64,000 bases of DNA, taken from Carya illinoinensis (taxonomy: Eukaryota; Streptophyta; Magnoliopsida; Fagales; Juglandaceae). The stretch's first letter is position 1; the number at the start of each line of letters is the position of its first letter. The notes beneath the pieces are model-generated. The model saw only the letters and a program-made list of their open reading frames with translations. It made no database searches and had not been told where the DNA came from. Shown here in pieces: positions 23,982 to 35,300 of the stretch. The stretch covers positions 50,190,653 to 50,254,652 of the forward strand of contig NC_056752.1 in NCBI RefSeq assembly GCF_018687715.1, given 5' to 3'. The position numbers and the translations under genes were made by a program.

Positions 23982-23989
23982 GAATATTC
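23982..23989. promoter_or_regulatory. P1BS (PHR1-binding) site, distal
   Basis: A second perfect GAATATTC, 83 bp from the first (start to start, about eight helical turns). Paired P1BS sites are common in phosphate-starvation genes. Confidence 0.65.
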
Positions 23990-25815
23990 TGGGTTCGGTT
24001 CCATTTCTTCTTTTGAGTGGCTGCTAAGCATGGCTGTGTCACGCTCCACCCACTTACGTTCCCAATCTTTTAACCACATTTTCTTCTTTTTTTTTTTTTT
24101 TTTTAATTTAAATGTTAACTATATTTAAATTTTAAAAGAATTGATAACATAAGTGTTGTATATAAAATTAATGTAGCATTATTTTTTTATTATTAACCAA
24201 ACAACCTTAATTAATGTGGCCTTTTTTGTTTTGCAAATTACGGAAGGAATTCAAATCCAATTCGACCTCTGATTTCATGCTGTCATGTTCCTGATCCATT
24301 GCAATGCTTACGTTTGTTTGTTTTTTATAAATACATTATACATATATAAATATATACATTACGTGCACATGCGGTTCAGATGCGAAATTTAGGCACGACA
24401 ATGTTTGTTTTTCTTGTTTTTTTCTTTAATCATTGACACTGCAGACGAGGCTTTGTATTTTTCCAAAAAATAAGTATATATAGGGTGGTGGGCGGCGATC
24501 TCTGTTTTGAAAATATGGTCGAGTCTGACGGTACTATATGAAATTGATTGAAAAAAGAAAAAAAAAATCCGAGACTGACAATATTATTAATTACAAAATA
24601 TTATTTTAAGTAAGCAGTATATTTTTTATAAAATAATTTATAAAATTAAAATTATTTTACAGAAATAATACTCTCAATTTAACATAGTTATATAGAAGAG
24701 AAATGATATTTGCAGTCGTGGTTGTACAAGCGGTGTGCAGTCACTTTGAAAAAAATGAATTAATATGGGACCCACATGAAAAAAAAAATTAACTTTTTAA
24801 TCGTGAACCTCACTCTTTTTCAAAACGATTGCGCGGCGTTTATAATTTTACGACTGTATATAATATTGTTCTATATAAAATGGACCTGAAACGATAAAAG
24901 TCACCGAGCTTTTCTACCGGTGCTGTTAAAGTATTTCATCTTTTTTTTTTTTTTACAGCAATTTCTTTGCCTTTTTTTTTTTAAATAAAAAAACACAATA
25001 GTGAAAAATAAACATACACAAATTACAAATATTAAAAAAAAAAACACATTTCGAGAATTAAGGAAAATCAATAGACTCTCTCGATGAGTCTATCAGTTTC
25101 CATATAAAATATTGTAGAAAGTATTTATATCATTACTCTTTTTTGGACACAAGTTTGAAGTAAAAAGGCGGATGGAATATGCCCACGAGCTCATGCACTA
25201 GTATTGAGTTTATCCAAAGAGAACTATTCCCAACTCTCAAAAAATTTTAACGTATCCTGCTTGAGGCATTTTTGTGTAGTGTGTGCTGCAAATGGTAGTA
25301 TATATAGTATCTAATGCCATTGAAAAAATAAAGTAGTCAATAAAACATTAATATTATAGTATCTAATTCTCGTGCATGGACTCATTTATTGAGCATTCGC
25401 ATCGGTATCTGAATATGTATATGTAAAGATATATTTGGAGAATATGACATTTAATTTGACTATATTGAGTTATGTATCTCTATAATTTTATATGCTTACG
25501 AACTACAAATTTAAAGATTCATTATTAACTCTACAAATCTTATTATACTAAATATTTATCTCTTCCTCCCACTCTCTGGTCTTTTTCTTCTAACTATCAC
25601 GCGGCCAGTAATGGTCGACCATTATTGCTCCACAGCGACAAAAATCACTTTGTCTGTTTGCCAATCTGGAGGGATGCAGCGTATAATTCGTTTGAATTTA
25701 ATTGGCATGGCGTGCCTGCCAACTTCGTGTTGAATTTGTGTAAGTTCGTAACTGGTAAAAAGAAAAAACAAAAAGGGTTCCATCAGTTCTGAATACCAAA
25801 ACTTCGTGTTTTAAG

Positions 25816-25955
25816 CACTACAAAAAAAATGGACTTTTACGACTAATTTATAACAATAAAAAGACTATAGCAACGAAAAGCATTACAAGAAATTGATTGT
25901 TAATAGTCTTTTCGTTGCTATAAATTAGTCGCAAAAGTCCGTTTTTCTTGTAGTG
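25816..25955. mobile_element. CACTA-type MITE (140 bp)
   Basis: It starts CACTACAAAAAAAATGGAC and ends with the inverse, GTCCGTTTTTCTTGTAGTG. Most of the element is one long inverted repeat (gactaatttataacaataaa pairs with its complement near 25915-25930), as in CACTA-class MITEs. The flanking three bases (aag/aaa) are not an exact duplication. Confidence 0.85.
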
Positions 25956-25990
25956 AAATTAAATTTAAATATCCAAATAGATTTTGTTAC

Positions 25991-26155
25991 AGTTCATCTT
26001 ACACTATACATTATATATATTTTAATATTTTTTATTTTATTTCTATTAAATTAATTGATTGTTTTTTACTTATCATTCATATATTACATATTTAATCAAA
26101 TAAATAAATTAAAAAAAATTAAGAAAATCATATGTAGTGTGTAGTGTAAAAAAAA
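25991..26155. repeat. Palindromic MITE-like repeat, family D, copy 1
   Basis: Left end ttacactatacattatat is the inverse of the right end atgtagtgtgtagtgtaa, around a TTAATT-rich centre. Similar elements occur at 29681-29840 and 45690-45865. Confidence 0.68.
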
Positions 26156-27012
26156 ATTTAAATTTTTAGAATTTATATATTAAGTTGATTTTGATACATG
26201 AAATTTTTATTAAGCTGATGATACAAACTGATTTTTGAGCATGAAATAATTTTTGTTAGTAATATTGAGCACATGTTAATATAAACTGTTTTTTAGCACG
26301 TGTTAGTATTTTTGGTGTATATATAAATTTAGTAATGATTTTGATGTATAAAACTAGTAATATTTGAATACATGAAATTAGTGTTTTTGTGCACAAGTTA
26401 AATAATGGAATTCGTAGTGGGTGCTAATTGCAAAATTTATTTTTAAAAAATTAATTTTAGGAAAAACTTAATAATAAGAAAATAATTTTATTATTATTTT
26501 GATTTTAAGATACATAACAGAATTTTTCTTGAATAGCAAAGTCAATATTCAAATTAAAGAGATGATTTTGCATAATATGCAGAAACTAATTACAATGCTG
26601 TAAATGATCTACAGATAACGTGTCATGATCTGGGAAACAAAAAAATAAACAAGACTAAGGGACCATGCACGTTGGGATTGCATGAGTCATAAGCGGCGGC
26701 ATATCAATATATCGATATGCATTAGGCTTTTGCCCTGGTGGCCGCCTGTCTCCCTCCTTCGAGGAGAAGAATATATATAATCGGATTCATAATTTTGTTT
26801 AAAAGAGTATCATTAATTGCTGCAAATTAATTGGCAAATTGGGTTCTTGAGTTCTATTTGCTAATGATGATGTCGATCATGCACCAGGCAGGCACCGCAT
26901 GACCATGATATAAGATAAGATGTTAGGCCTGATCGAATAAATTAAGTTGGATATTATATCGTATATATGTGTGTGTCATGTTATTTCTGGATAAAATGCT
27001 AGTACTTAGCCG

Positions 27013-27028
27013 CCCCCCCCCCCCCCCC
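27013..27028. repeat. C16 homopolymer followed by CT repeat
   Basis: Sixteen cytosines run into tcctctctctctcc. The tract is rare in this AT-rich region and prone to sequencing-length error. Confidence 0.9.
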
Positions 27029-29680
27029 TCCTCTCTCTCTCCTCTTTTTTTTTTTTAATTTTATTTATTTATTTATATTTATTGGATTGGATGTATTGGA
27101 TGCGTGATGATCATCTAAAACGCGAGATGGTAGGTTAATGGCGAACATGTTTCGTGCATGTTGCTTTAATGTGACGCCCAACGGCTCGATCTACGTAGTA
27201 TATATACGTAACACACTCCATGATTCTCCTTTTCTTGGCCGGTATATATCCACGTCTAAGTTCACGAGGATTTTCCTGACCAGCAAAATAAATAAATAAA
27301 TTCCGAGCATTTCTACTACGTACCATCTTCATTAACTTTATTTCTGTACATTTGTTTTTTTTTTTTTGTTTTTGGGGGGGGGGGGATTGGTTTATGCAAT
27401 ATATGACATAATTATTACTCATGCATATGAGCTCTGTGTGTAAAAACCTTTTTTGCTTGGAGCAGGGAATTAGCTGCAGGGACGTACATTTGCATGCATG
27501 TCTTGTGTGGACAAAAGAGGCTTTGCATGCACAAGCGTCCTAGCCGAGCTTATAAAGCATGAGATTTTGAGCATTATTTGCCTTGACTTTTACATTTTAT
27601 TTACGTCGGCAAGCATGCATACTATATGCATCATACTTCAGCTGGCCTTTTCCTTGATCATGACTCGGTTCTGTGCGCGCGCTTCTTAACCAGAGATAAC
27701 CTGCATGCACCTTATAACTCTGATCTATTAATTAGTCAATGATCAGATAGTGTTTTGTAAAATATATCCGGTCGAATAATCTTGCCCTGTATGGTGGGCT
27801 GCTTCCAATCATCTTTATGAAAGTATATCCCTAGCTTGTTAGTATTCTTTAACGTCTATTAAGCTTTTATGGTGGGAAGGACCCTCTCTCCTTGTTTAAT
27901 TTCCTGGACTCTACTGTATTTTCAGGACTCGATCAGTTGTATTTTGCTCTATGAATGAATCTTGCTTAGGAAAAAATAAATAAAAAATCTTTCCTTATAT
28001 ATATTTTTGGGCTCTAGGACTTTTTACCCTTAGCCGGCTCAATTCAGGCCATTGCCTAAGCCCTCCAGTCTATTTAAGGCTCTCAAAATTAAAATTGAAG
28101 TATTTTTTTAAATTTTTTTGAAAAAAATAAAAACCATTTCATTAAATAAAATTTCAAATAAATTTTATATTTTTCAAAATATACAAGACCTCATAATACT
28201 AAATTTAATATTTAATACAATGAATTATTTATATTTTAAATAATTTTTTAAGATTTTGCTAAATTGAAGTATAAAATTTACATTAAAACCTCATTTTAAG
28301 TTATTGTATTAAATATATATTAAACAAATTTATTTAAAGATTTTAAAAATATTATATATAATAACTTATATTTTATTGTATTATAATTATAAATAATTGA
28401 TTTAAATTTCATCTTAAATTTTAATTTATATTGAGCCGCTCTGTTTCCCCTAATTGGGATTTTTTTGCGTACATCTTATACAGATCATCATCAACCAGTT
28501 CTCGAACAAGTACGTGTGAATCTAGCTATATAGCCACGTCCCACTTAAAAAGATGGTTCTTTCAGCCTAGCCTGAATAATTTGACAGACGTATCTATTAA
28601 AAATATCTCTTCTGGGGTAATAAATCATATTTTGAATATTGCTTATTAAGAAAAAAGGGTTCTTCGGTTGTGTGGCCGAGTGCTAAATGGGTTAGGCCTT
28701 GTGTTATGGGTTCTGGGTTTTTGACATCAACTGATTTTGGGGCTTTGCCCGAGGACACATGCATTTTGATATGGCCTAAACTTCCATGAATACAGAGAGA
28801 TGGGCATCAGTTTTGTTCTGTTTCTGTGTGGGCAGGTTGGGGTGGGTCTCCCATCTATGTGTTTTTTCCTATATGTACATGGGCTAGTTGAGGCTGTACT
28901 CTTTATCCAATGTGATTTTCCTATGAAACCCCACATGAAGTTGATCATTTTTTAGCTGCTTTTGTGGATGTTCTAGTGCCACTTCACCTAATTATGTGGA
29001 CTTTTTTGAACAATTTTTATTAATTCTACTTTATTTTTCATGGAAAATGGGTTATTTTTCGTAATTTGTTTGATATAAGTAGCATGGAGTACTAGCAAAC
29101 AAACTTCTCTATCACACTACAATTTTGGAAGCATTGGATGTTCTCTAGTTTGGCTCATAGCTCATATTCATCACGCTATCTTTCTTCTCTATTATGGTGT
29201 ATAATCCAACCTACCATAAAGTTAGCCGAATATTTCGTTTTCCAAATACATATTTTTTAACTTTTCCGATTCATATATTTTTTTTAGTTTTATAAAAAAA
29301 TAAAAAATAAGTTGCTAAATTTTATTAAAATTTAATATTCCGTTTACATACTAAGAATATCTCATATAATTTATGAATTTTAATTAAAGAGTTTGTGAAT
29401 AATAATGAAATAGTCATAAACAATTTGTAAATATTAATGAAGTAATCTAAAAACAATATAGTTTCCAAACATACCATAAATACTTTACAAATTTGATGTT
29501 TTGTGAATATAATCGCTTTTTCTCATATTATCAATTTATTGGTGAAGAATGACATTTTTCTAGAAAATAAGGTTATGTTTTTGGGATGGTATTATCTATT
29601 ATGGTCCTTTCGCTTCTCAACCCGATTCACATCAAGATGAGCAGGTTAACATAGATCAACTCTATATTTTTTTAAGAGTT

Positions 29681-29840
29681 GTGCTACTCGTCATTCCTAC
29701 ATATCACATGCTATATTTATTTATTTTAATTTTTTAAAATTAATTGAGTTTATCTACTCATCATTTATACACTACATATTTAGTAAGAGAAAAAAAATTA
29801 TGTGTGGTGTGTGGTATGAGAATAATGAATATAATTTTTA
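29681..29840. repeat. Palindromic MITE-like repeat, family D, copy 2
   Basis: TACACTACATATTTA and GTGTGGTGTGTGGTAT-type ends flank an AT-rich centre with ttttaaaattaattgagttt. It has the same structure as 25991-26155. Confidence 0.6.
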
Positions 29841-31087
29841 ATTTTTAAAAATTACGATTTTAAAAAAAGAGTAATTTTAGATACAGTTTTAGAATGTGTA
29901 AATCTAATTTAACACACTCAAGTTGAAAAAATTGAGATTTACAACTAACAAATAATTTTTTTACGTAATTTTTATATTTATTTACTTTTTTTCAAATAAA
30001 ATACACAATATTTAAACACGTTAAAATTATAAATATTATTTTTTTAATAAATGTTTATCCTTGTCCGAGATTAGCATGATTCATTTGCGTTTCTTTGGCG
30101 CATTGGCTTTATTAACATACCTTTTTATTCCGTCAATCAAACTAATTGGTCACGTTCTTGACAAGTTACCTTTCACACTCAAATGATATCATGTCCCATT
30201 CTCTTATTTTCTTCAAGATTTTCCACTTCGATGCAAAAATTTGAGATTTATCAAAAAATCATCAATTGGATCAAACATGATCATTGTATGAAGGACAATG
30301 ATACCCTTCCAACTTGACAACTTGTTGATTACCGATTTAAAATCAAGACAATAAAATTATTTTACAATTTTATCAGTTTATAATTAATAAATAAAAAAAT
30401 TAAAAATATTCTAACTGTAATTTTAAAAAATAAGATCGAGAAAGTTAAGCAGTATTTTGTTTTACAAAATTATAAAAAAAAAATAATTTATAAATTATAA
30501 AAAAACAATTTACAAAATTATTTTATTTATTTTTAAAATTTGTTTATATTTAAATTGTGAACTGGTGGTAAACCAATTACAAGACTATTATTATTCTTAT
30601 ATGAAATGATGTATCATTTTCCGTGAATCAATGTTGACCGCATAAGGAATACGAACTTCTTATTCGAAGTATGATCCACATTATTTAAAATATCGTTATA
30701 ATTTTTTGTTGACAAATATTATTTTTCTCACTAAAAACAGTCTTATCAATTTGTTTATTTTTAATCAATTCGTCTAGTCATGATATCCGCAGCAATACCA
30801 GCATACATAGCATTATATATTTATACAATGTTACTGTCACATAAAATTTATAACAAATTTAAAATTTACACAAATTTATATAATATGATAAATTTATTTT
30901 ATAATCAAATAATCTTAATTTATAAATTTATATTAATGAGAGTTTTTGTCGTTGAAATATTTATCTTATTATTTATTTATTTATTTTTAAATCTGAAGAT
31001 GAGAAGACGATCAACAATCCTCTCTTTCTTTCACAAATGGCAAATCACTCAAAACTCCTTACAAACTTTTCCAATCATTTATTAAGA

Positions 31088-31290
31088 ATTAGGGATGGTT
31101 TGATAATTAAACACTCTTAATTCATTTCATCTCGTATAATTATTATAATTTTTTTAAATTTTTAAATAAAATATAATAAAAAATATAATATTTGTTTAAA
31201 TTTTAAAATAAAAATAATATTAAAAAATAATATTTTATTTAACTTTTAATTCTCGTATAAAACCATCTTATCTCAACTCAACTTAATGTA
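31088..31290 (-). repeat. Fagales-type palindromic MITE, family A, copy 1
   Basis: Contains tttcatctcgtataattatt, aatattttatttaactttta, and ccatcttatctcaactcaac: the reverse complement of a GAGATGAGAT...GTTTTAGATAAAAGTT repeat that recurs through the window. Non-coding. Confidence 0.78.
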
Positions 31291-31307
31291 CAAACTTCCT
31301 TAAACTA

Positions 31308-31505
31308 ATAGTTTGAATAATGAGATGAGATTATATGGTTTTAGATAAAAGTTAAAAGTTAAATAAAATATTGTTAGAATTTAAATTTTTAATATCATTA
31401 TTATTTTAGAATTTGAAAAAATTAAATTGTTTATTACACTTTGTTGAAAATTTAAAAATATTATAATAATAAGATGAGATAAAATAATATTTGAATTCAA
31501 ACGAG
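31308..31505 (+). repeat. Palindromic MITE, family A, copy 2
   Basis: Contains gtttgaataatgagatgaga, gataaaagttaaaagttaaa and gatgagataaaataatattt. It lies 18 bp from copy 1 in the opposite orientation, so the two could fold into one long hairpin. Confidence 0.8.
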
Positions 31506-31654
31506 CTCTAACTTTAGTGTTAAAATAATTTAAGTTGAATTGTGAATAGTAATATTTTGTGAGTATTATTAAGATGAGTTTAAATTTTGTTATAAAAAAT
31601 TAAAAAAACAATGAATACCATAAATGATTGATTTGAAATTATGCAACTTGGCCA

Positions 31655-31840
31655 GTTTGGATCTCAAATTCATATTGTTTAATTATTATAATTTTTTTAA
31701 ATTTTAATTCAAAATATAATAAATAATTTAATATTTTTAAATTTTAAAATAATAATATTAAAAAATATTATTAAAATAATATTTTATTTAATTTTTAATT
31801 TTTATATTAATTCAATTTAACTCAGCTTAACGTTCAATCG
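31655..31840 (-). repeat. Palindromic MITE, family A, copy 3
   Basis: Same core as copy 1 (aatattttatttaatttttaa, then tcaatttaactcagcttaac) but more diverged. A further weak copy fills 31505-31620. Confidence 0.62.
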
Positions 31841-31950
31841 TTAACCTCATCCGGATGAAGCACCGCATTCCTCACCAACCAATCAAATCACATATTTCTC
31901 ACTACTTCTGCTGCCAATCGGCCAGGCAGACCCTTGACGTGTCCACCCTT

Positions 31951-32379
31951 CGCTTTCCTTAGTAATTTTATCAGAACCCGAAAAAGGAAAAAAATAAATT
32001 TAGAGGCCCATTATTGGGCGCAAACAAGACAGAGAGAGGGAGACAAAGGTGTTCGTGTTGTGTGTGTTTTGGTTCCTTCAAAGCCCAAAGAATGGTCTGC
32101 TGAAGTCACATTTTAATCGCAAAAATCCCAATCTTCTCTTTCTAGAGAGAGATAGAGAGAGAGCGAGGGAGAAAAGTAAAGAGAGAGAGAGAGATAAATT
32201 TTGGGTTTGTTCGTGCGCTTCAATGGTTGAATTAAAAACCTGGACATATGTGAGATTTTTGTTTTATTCGATGGGTTTTTGAAGCTATGATCCTTGCGAA
32301 CCCGGGTAAGCGATCTTCGATGCAGTGATTGGATTGGTCGGATTCGATTAGAGCCGTTAGATTTTAATTTACGGGTGCA
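31951..32379 (+). promoter_or_regulatory. Proximal promoter and 5' leader of the PP2A B55 gene
   Basis: The leader region holds a purine repeat (GAGAGA-type, 32143-32197), common in plant 5' untranslated regions and a possible BPC-factor target. No clear TATA box was found. The coding ATG at 32380 follows gtgca. Confidence 0.5.
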
Positions 32380-35300
32380 ATGAACGGTGGCGATGAGGTC
32401 GTCGCAGCTCCGGTAGGCCCGCCTCAACCGCTGGAGTGGAAATTCTCTCAGGTATTTGGGGAACGCACGGCCGGTGAAGAAGTTCAGGAAGGTATTAATA
32501 CAATAACGCTGACGATATCAATCGTGGTCTTCGGAAATTATCCATGCCCCTCTTTGGATCCCATCGATAATATCTATAAGGTTTTGGGATTAGGGTTTGT
32601 TTTTTGAGTTTAGATCCGTTTTAGATCGTGGGTCGCCGAGGAATTGTGGTTTTGTGACGTGGGTCGCGGAAGACATGTCGTATTGTTATGAGGTCGGGTT
32701 TTTTTTTTTGTTTTGGGCGCCGGGGGAGGGGGGAATAGTGGGCTTTGGGTGTGGAATTAGGGTGACAGTTGTACATGTGAGGTTTGGATGGTATTGTGAT
32801 AATTGAGTTTGCATTGGGTATTCTCGAATTGGGAGGTCGAGAGTGTCAAAGTGAGATTGGTTGAGTTATGGTGGTGGTTGTGTTGCATGCACTTTTTTTG
32901 GGGTCATAATTGGTTGTTTATAGTTGCAAATGTGTGGTATCGCATGCACGATAGACGGGATCTTAATCATTGTCTGTTCATTCCTTGATTAGTGCCATTG
33001 AGCTTGTAGTGCATGATTATAATTCCGTGACTTCAATTGAAAGTGAAATCTGACCAGCAGTGGTTGCAAGCGTGGACTATATTTATTGTGTTCGTTAAAT
33101 CATGTGCAAAGTGAGTGTTCCAGAGCATTTAGAAGTCTCATATTAAGTATAGATAATAGTTGTATCATTAGCCTTGCTATATCTAGTAGCTGAAGATAAC
33201 TACATTTTCCAGTTTCATCATGCAATTAAGCACGCATTATGAAAACCAAGCTGCATTGTTATTGCAATATTCTTATTTGTGTCTCAAGCACTACGTTGAA
33301 TATGGGAGAGCATAGTTCAAAGGACAATAGGAGGAAAGGAGGTCAAATTACTAATTCTGCGACCGGGGTCTAGTGCTTTTGGTGATTGAGAAACATGTAT
33401 TGCTTTAGTCAGCTGGTTCTTTCAGAAAATTTCATTGAAGATTCATTGGACTAGCGCAATTAGAATCTTGGTGAAGTGACCTAGTTCTTATTATTCAGAA
33501 AAGGTCATCCCATTCTTTTGTACTTTTATTATTCTATTTTTTTCTATTCTAAAATTACTCATCAAATTTTTTTTTTCCTATTCTAAAATTAAATTGCAGA
33601 AAACCAAGAATCTGGACCCACATTAATATTTTGTAACCTAGTGCATCGTTATTGTGAATGGAACAAAGACTCTGAACTCATACCTTTGCTTTAGTTTGGC
33701 ATTGTTAATCAGAGAGACTACATATCCAAAAAAGAAAAAGAAAAAGAAATAGATTGACAAAAATTGCTTTGATACCAATTGCTAAAAAAACTTGAACATC
33801 AGATTAATTCATACATATATTCTGGGTTGTCTGATTTGGTTGTTTGGTACAGTCCTTGCTGGTTATTTGGTACACTTTTGAAAATTAATTCCAAAATTTG
33901 TCTGCTTCTATACAGGAGAATTGTTTACTTGTAGAGAAAGAAAATATACAATACATTAGAAGGGATAACAGTTAGTTATACTAACTTTTGGTTTTCTTCA
34001 CAATTTCTAGTATAGATATTTACACAGTTTTGGAAACTTTGTAATCTTTGTTACCTTACCCCTTTATGTTATATTTAAATTTTCATTAACATGTGCAGGG
34101 AGAATGGGGGTTCCTAATCTTTGTTTCTGTTTTTCCTTCTACAGTTGATATCATTTCAGCAATCGAATTTGACAGAACTGGTGACCATCTTGCTACTGGT
34201 GACCGTGGGGGTCGGGTGGTTCTCTTTGAGAGAACTGATACAAAAGATGTATGTGCTTTCTATGCATATATAGTCTGCCAAATGTAATATTGATACAGTA
34301 CATAGATTATTTCTTTGTTGCAACAGTCTGACTTCATGTATACTGGAATTTTAAGAATGTTGGCTCCAGAAGAGATTTGGAGAGGATAGATTATCCAATT
34401 AGTAGGCATCCTGAGTTCCGTTACAAAACCGAGTTTCAGAGCCATGAACCTGAGGTACTCTTTTCTTTTTTGGAAAAAAAAAACCCCTACTTCATTTTAT
34501 ATTATTGCTTGCTGGGATATGTATTGTTTACGCATCAAAAGAGTTCATTTCTTTGTGCCAGTTTGACTATCTCAAGAGCTTGGAAATAGAGGAGAAAATC
34601 AACAAAATTAGATGGTGCCAAACAGCCAATGGTTCCCTTTTTCTTCTCTCTACAAATGACAAAACAATTAAATTTTGGAAGGTAAGAAAATATTTGTAGT
34701 TATTTTTAAAGGAGGGTGTTTTTTATTTTTCAAGTGTGTAATTTGTTAATTAATTGGCTCAAGATTACTTGGTCTTACATTACTTATTAAAAACCACAGA
34801 GAAAAAATTACTTGCTTAGTTGCTTTAGCAAAAAATATATCCTGGAATTGTCAACTTTCTATTTTGTCTATTAGCTTATTTGTGTGAGCGGTAAGATGTG
34901 AAAAAATTTCAGTATTTTTTTCTTTGAAGTGAATCTTATGGGCTTTGATTGAAGGATGACGGAGTTCAGAATTTTTAATTTATTTTTAATAGTTTTTTTT
35001 TTCTCTATTACGTTTTTTCAATTGATTCTCTCTGATACATTGGTTCATAATCTTCGGTGTAGAGGACATGAGATATGATTTTTTTGTGTTCAAATTTCAT
35101 ATTTTGGTGCTTGCTTTGTCTAAAAATGTATCGCACAAGCATGCTTGGTTGCATATTATGACAAATGAATAGGTGTTGGATGTCGCATGCTTTGAAGATG
35201 CTGTTGGATGGTTACAAGATTTATTTATGGAAGGTTGTTATGTCAATGCACGATTGATTATTTCAAAGTGGGGCATTAGAGATGTCCACTATATGTCACA

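Larger units (their letters stand above)
24000..31950. other. Long AT-rich intergenic region, no gene seen
   Basis: About 8 kb between two divergently transcribed genes (phosphatase to the left on minus, PP2A subunit to the right on plus). It contains MITE-like repeats (25816-25955, 25991-26155, 29681-29840, 31088-31840), C16 at 27013-27028 and G12 at 27374-27385. A less AT-rich patch at 26.6-27.9 kb has several GCATGC/CATGCATG motifs. Short frames here show no recognisable protein. A non-coding RNA cannot be excluded. Confidence 0.55.

Noticed and set aside
27135..27422. Open frame on the minus strand near the poly-G tract
   Set aside because: Low-complexity translation (Lys/Pro runs from homopolymers), with no recognisable domain or splice context.
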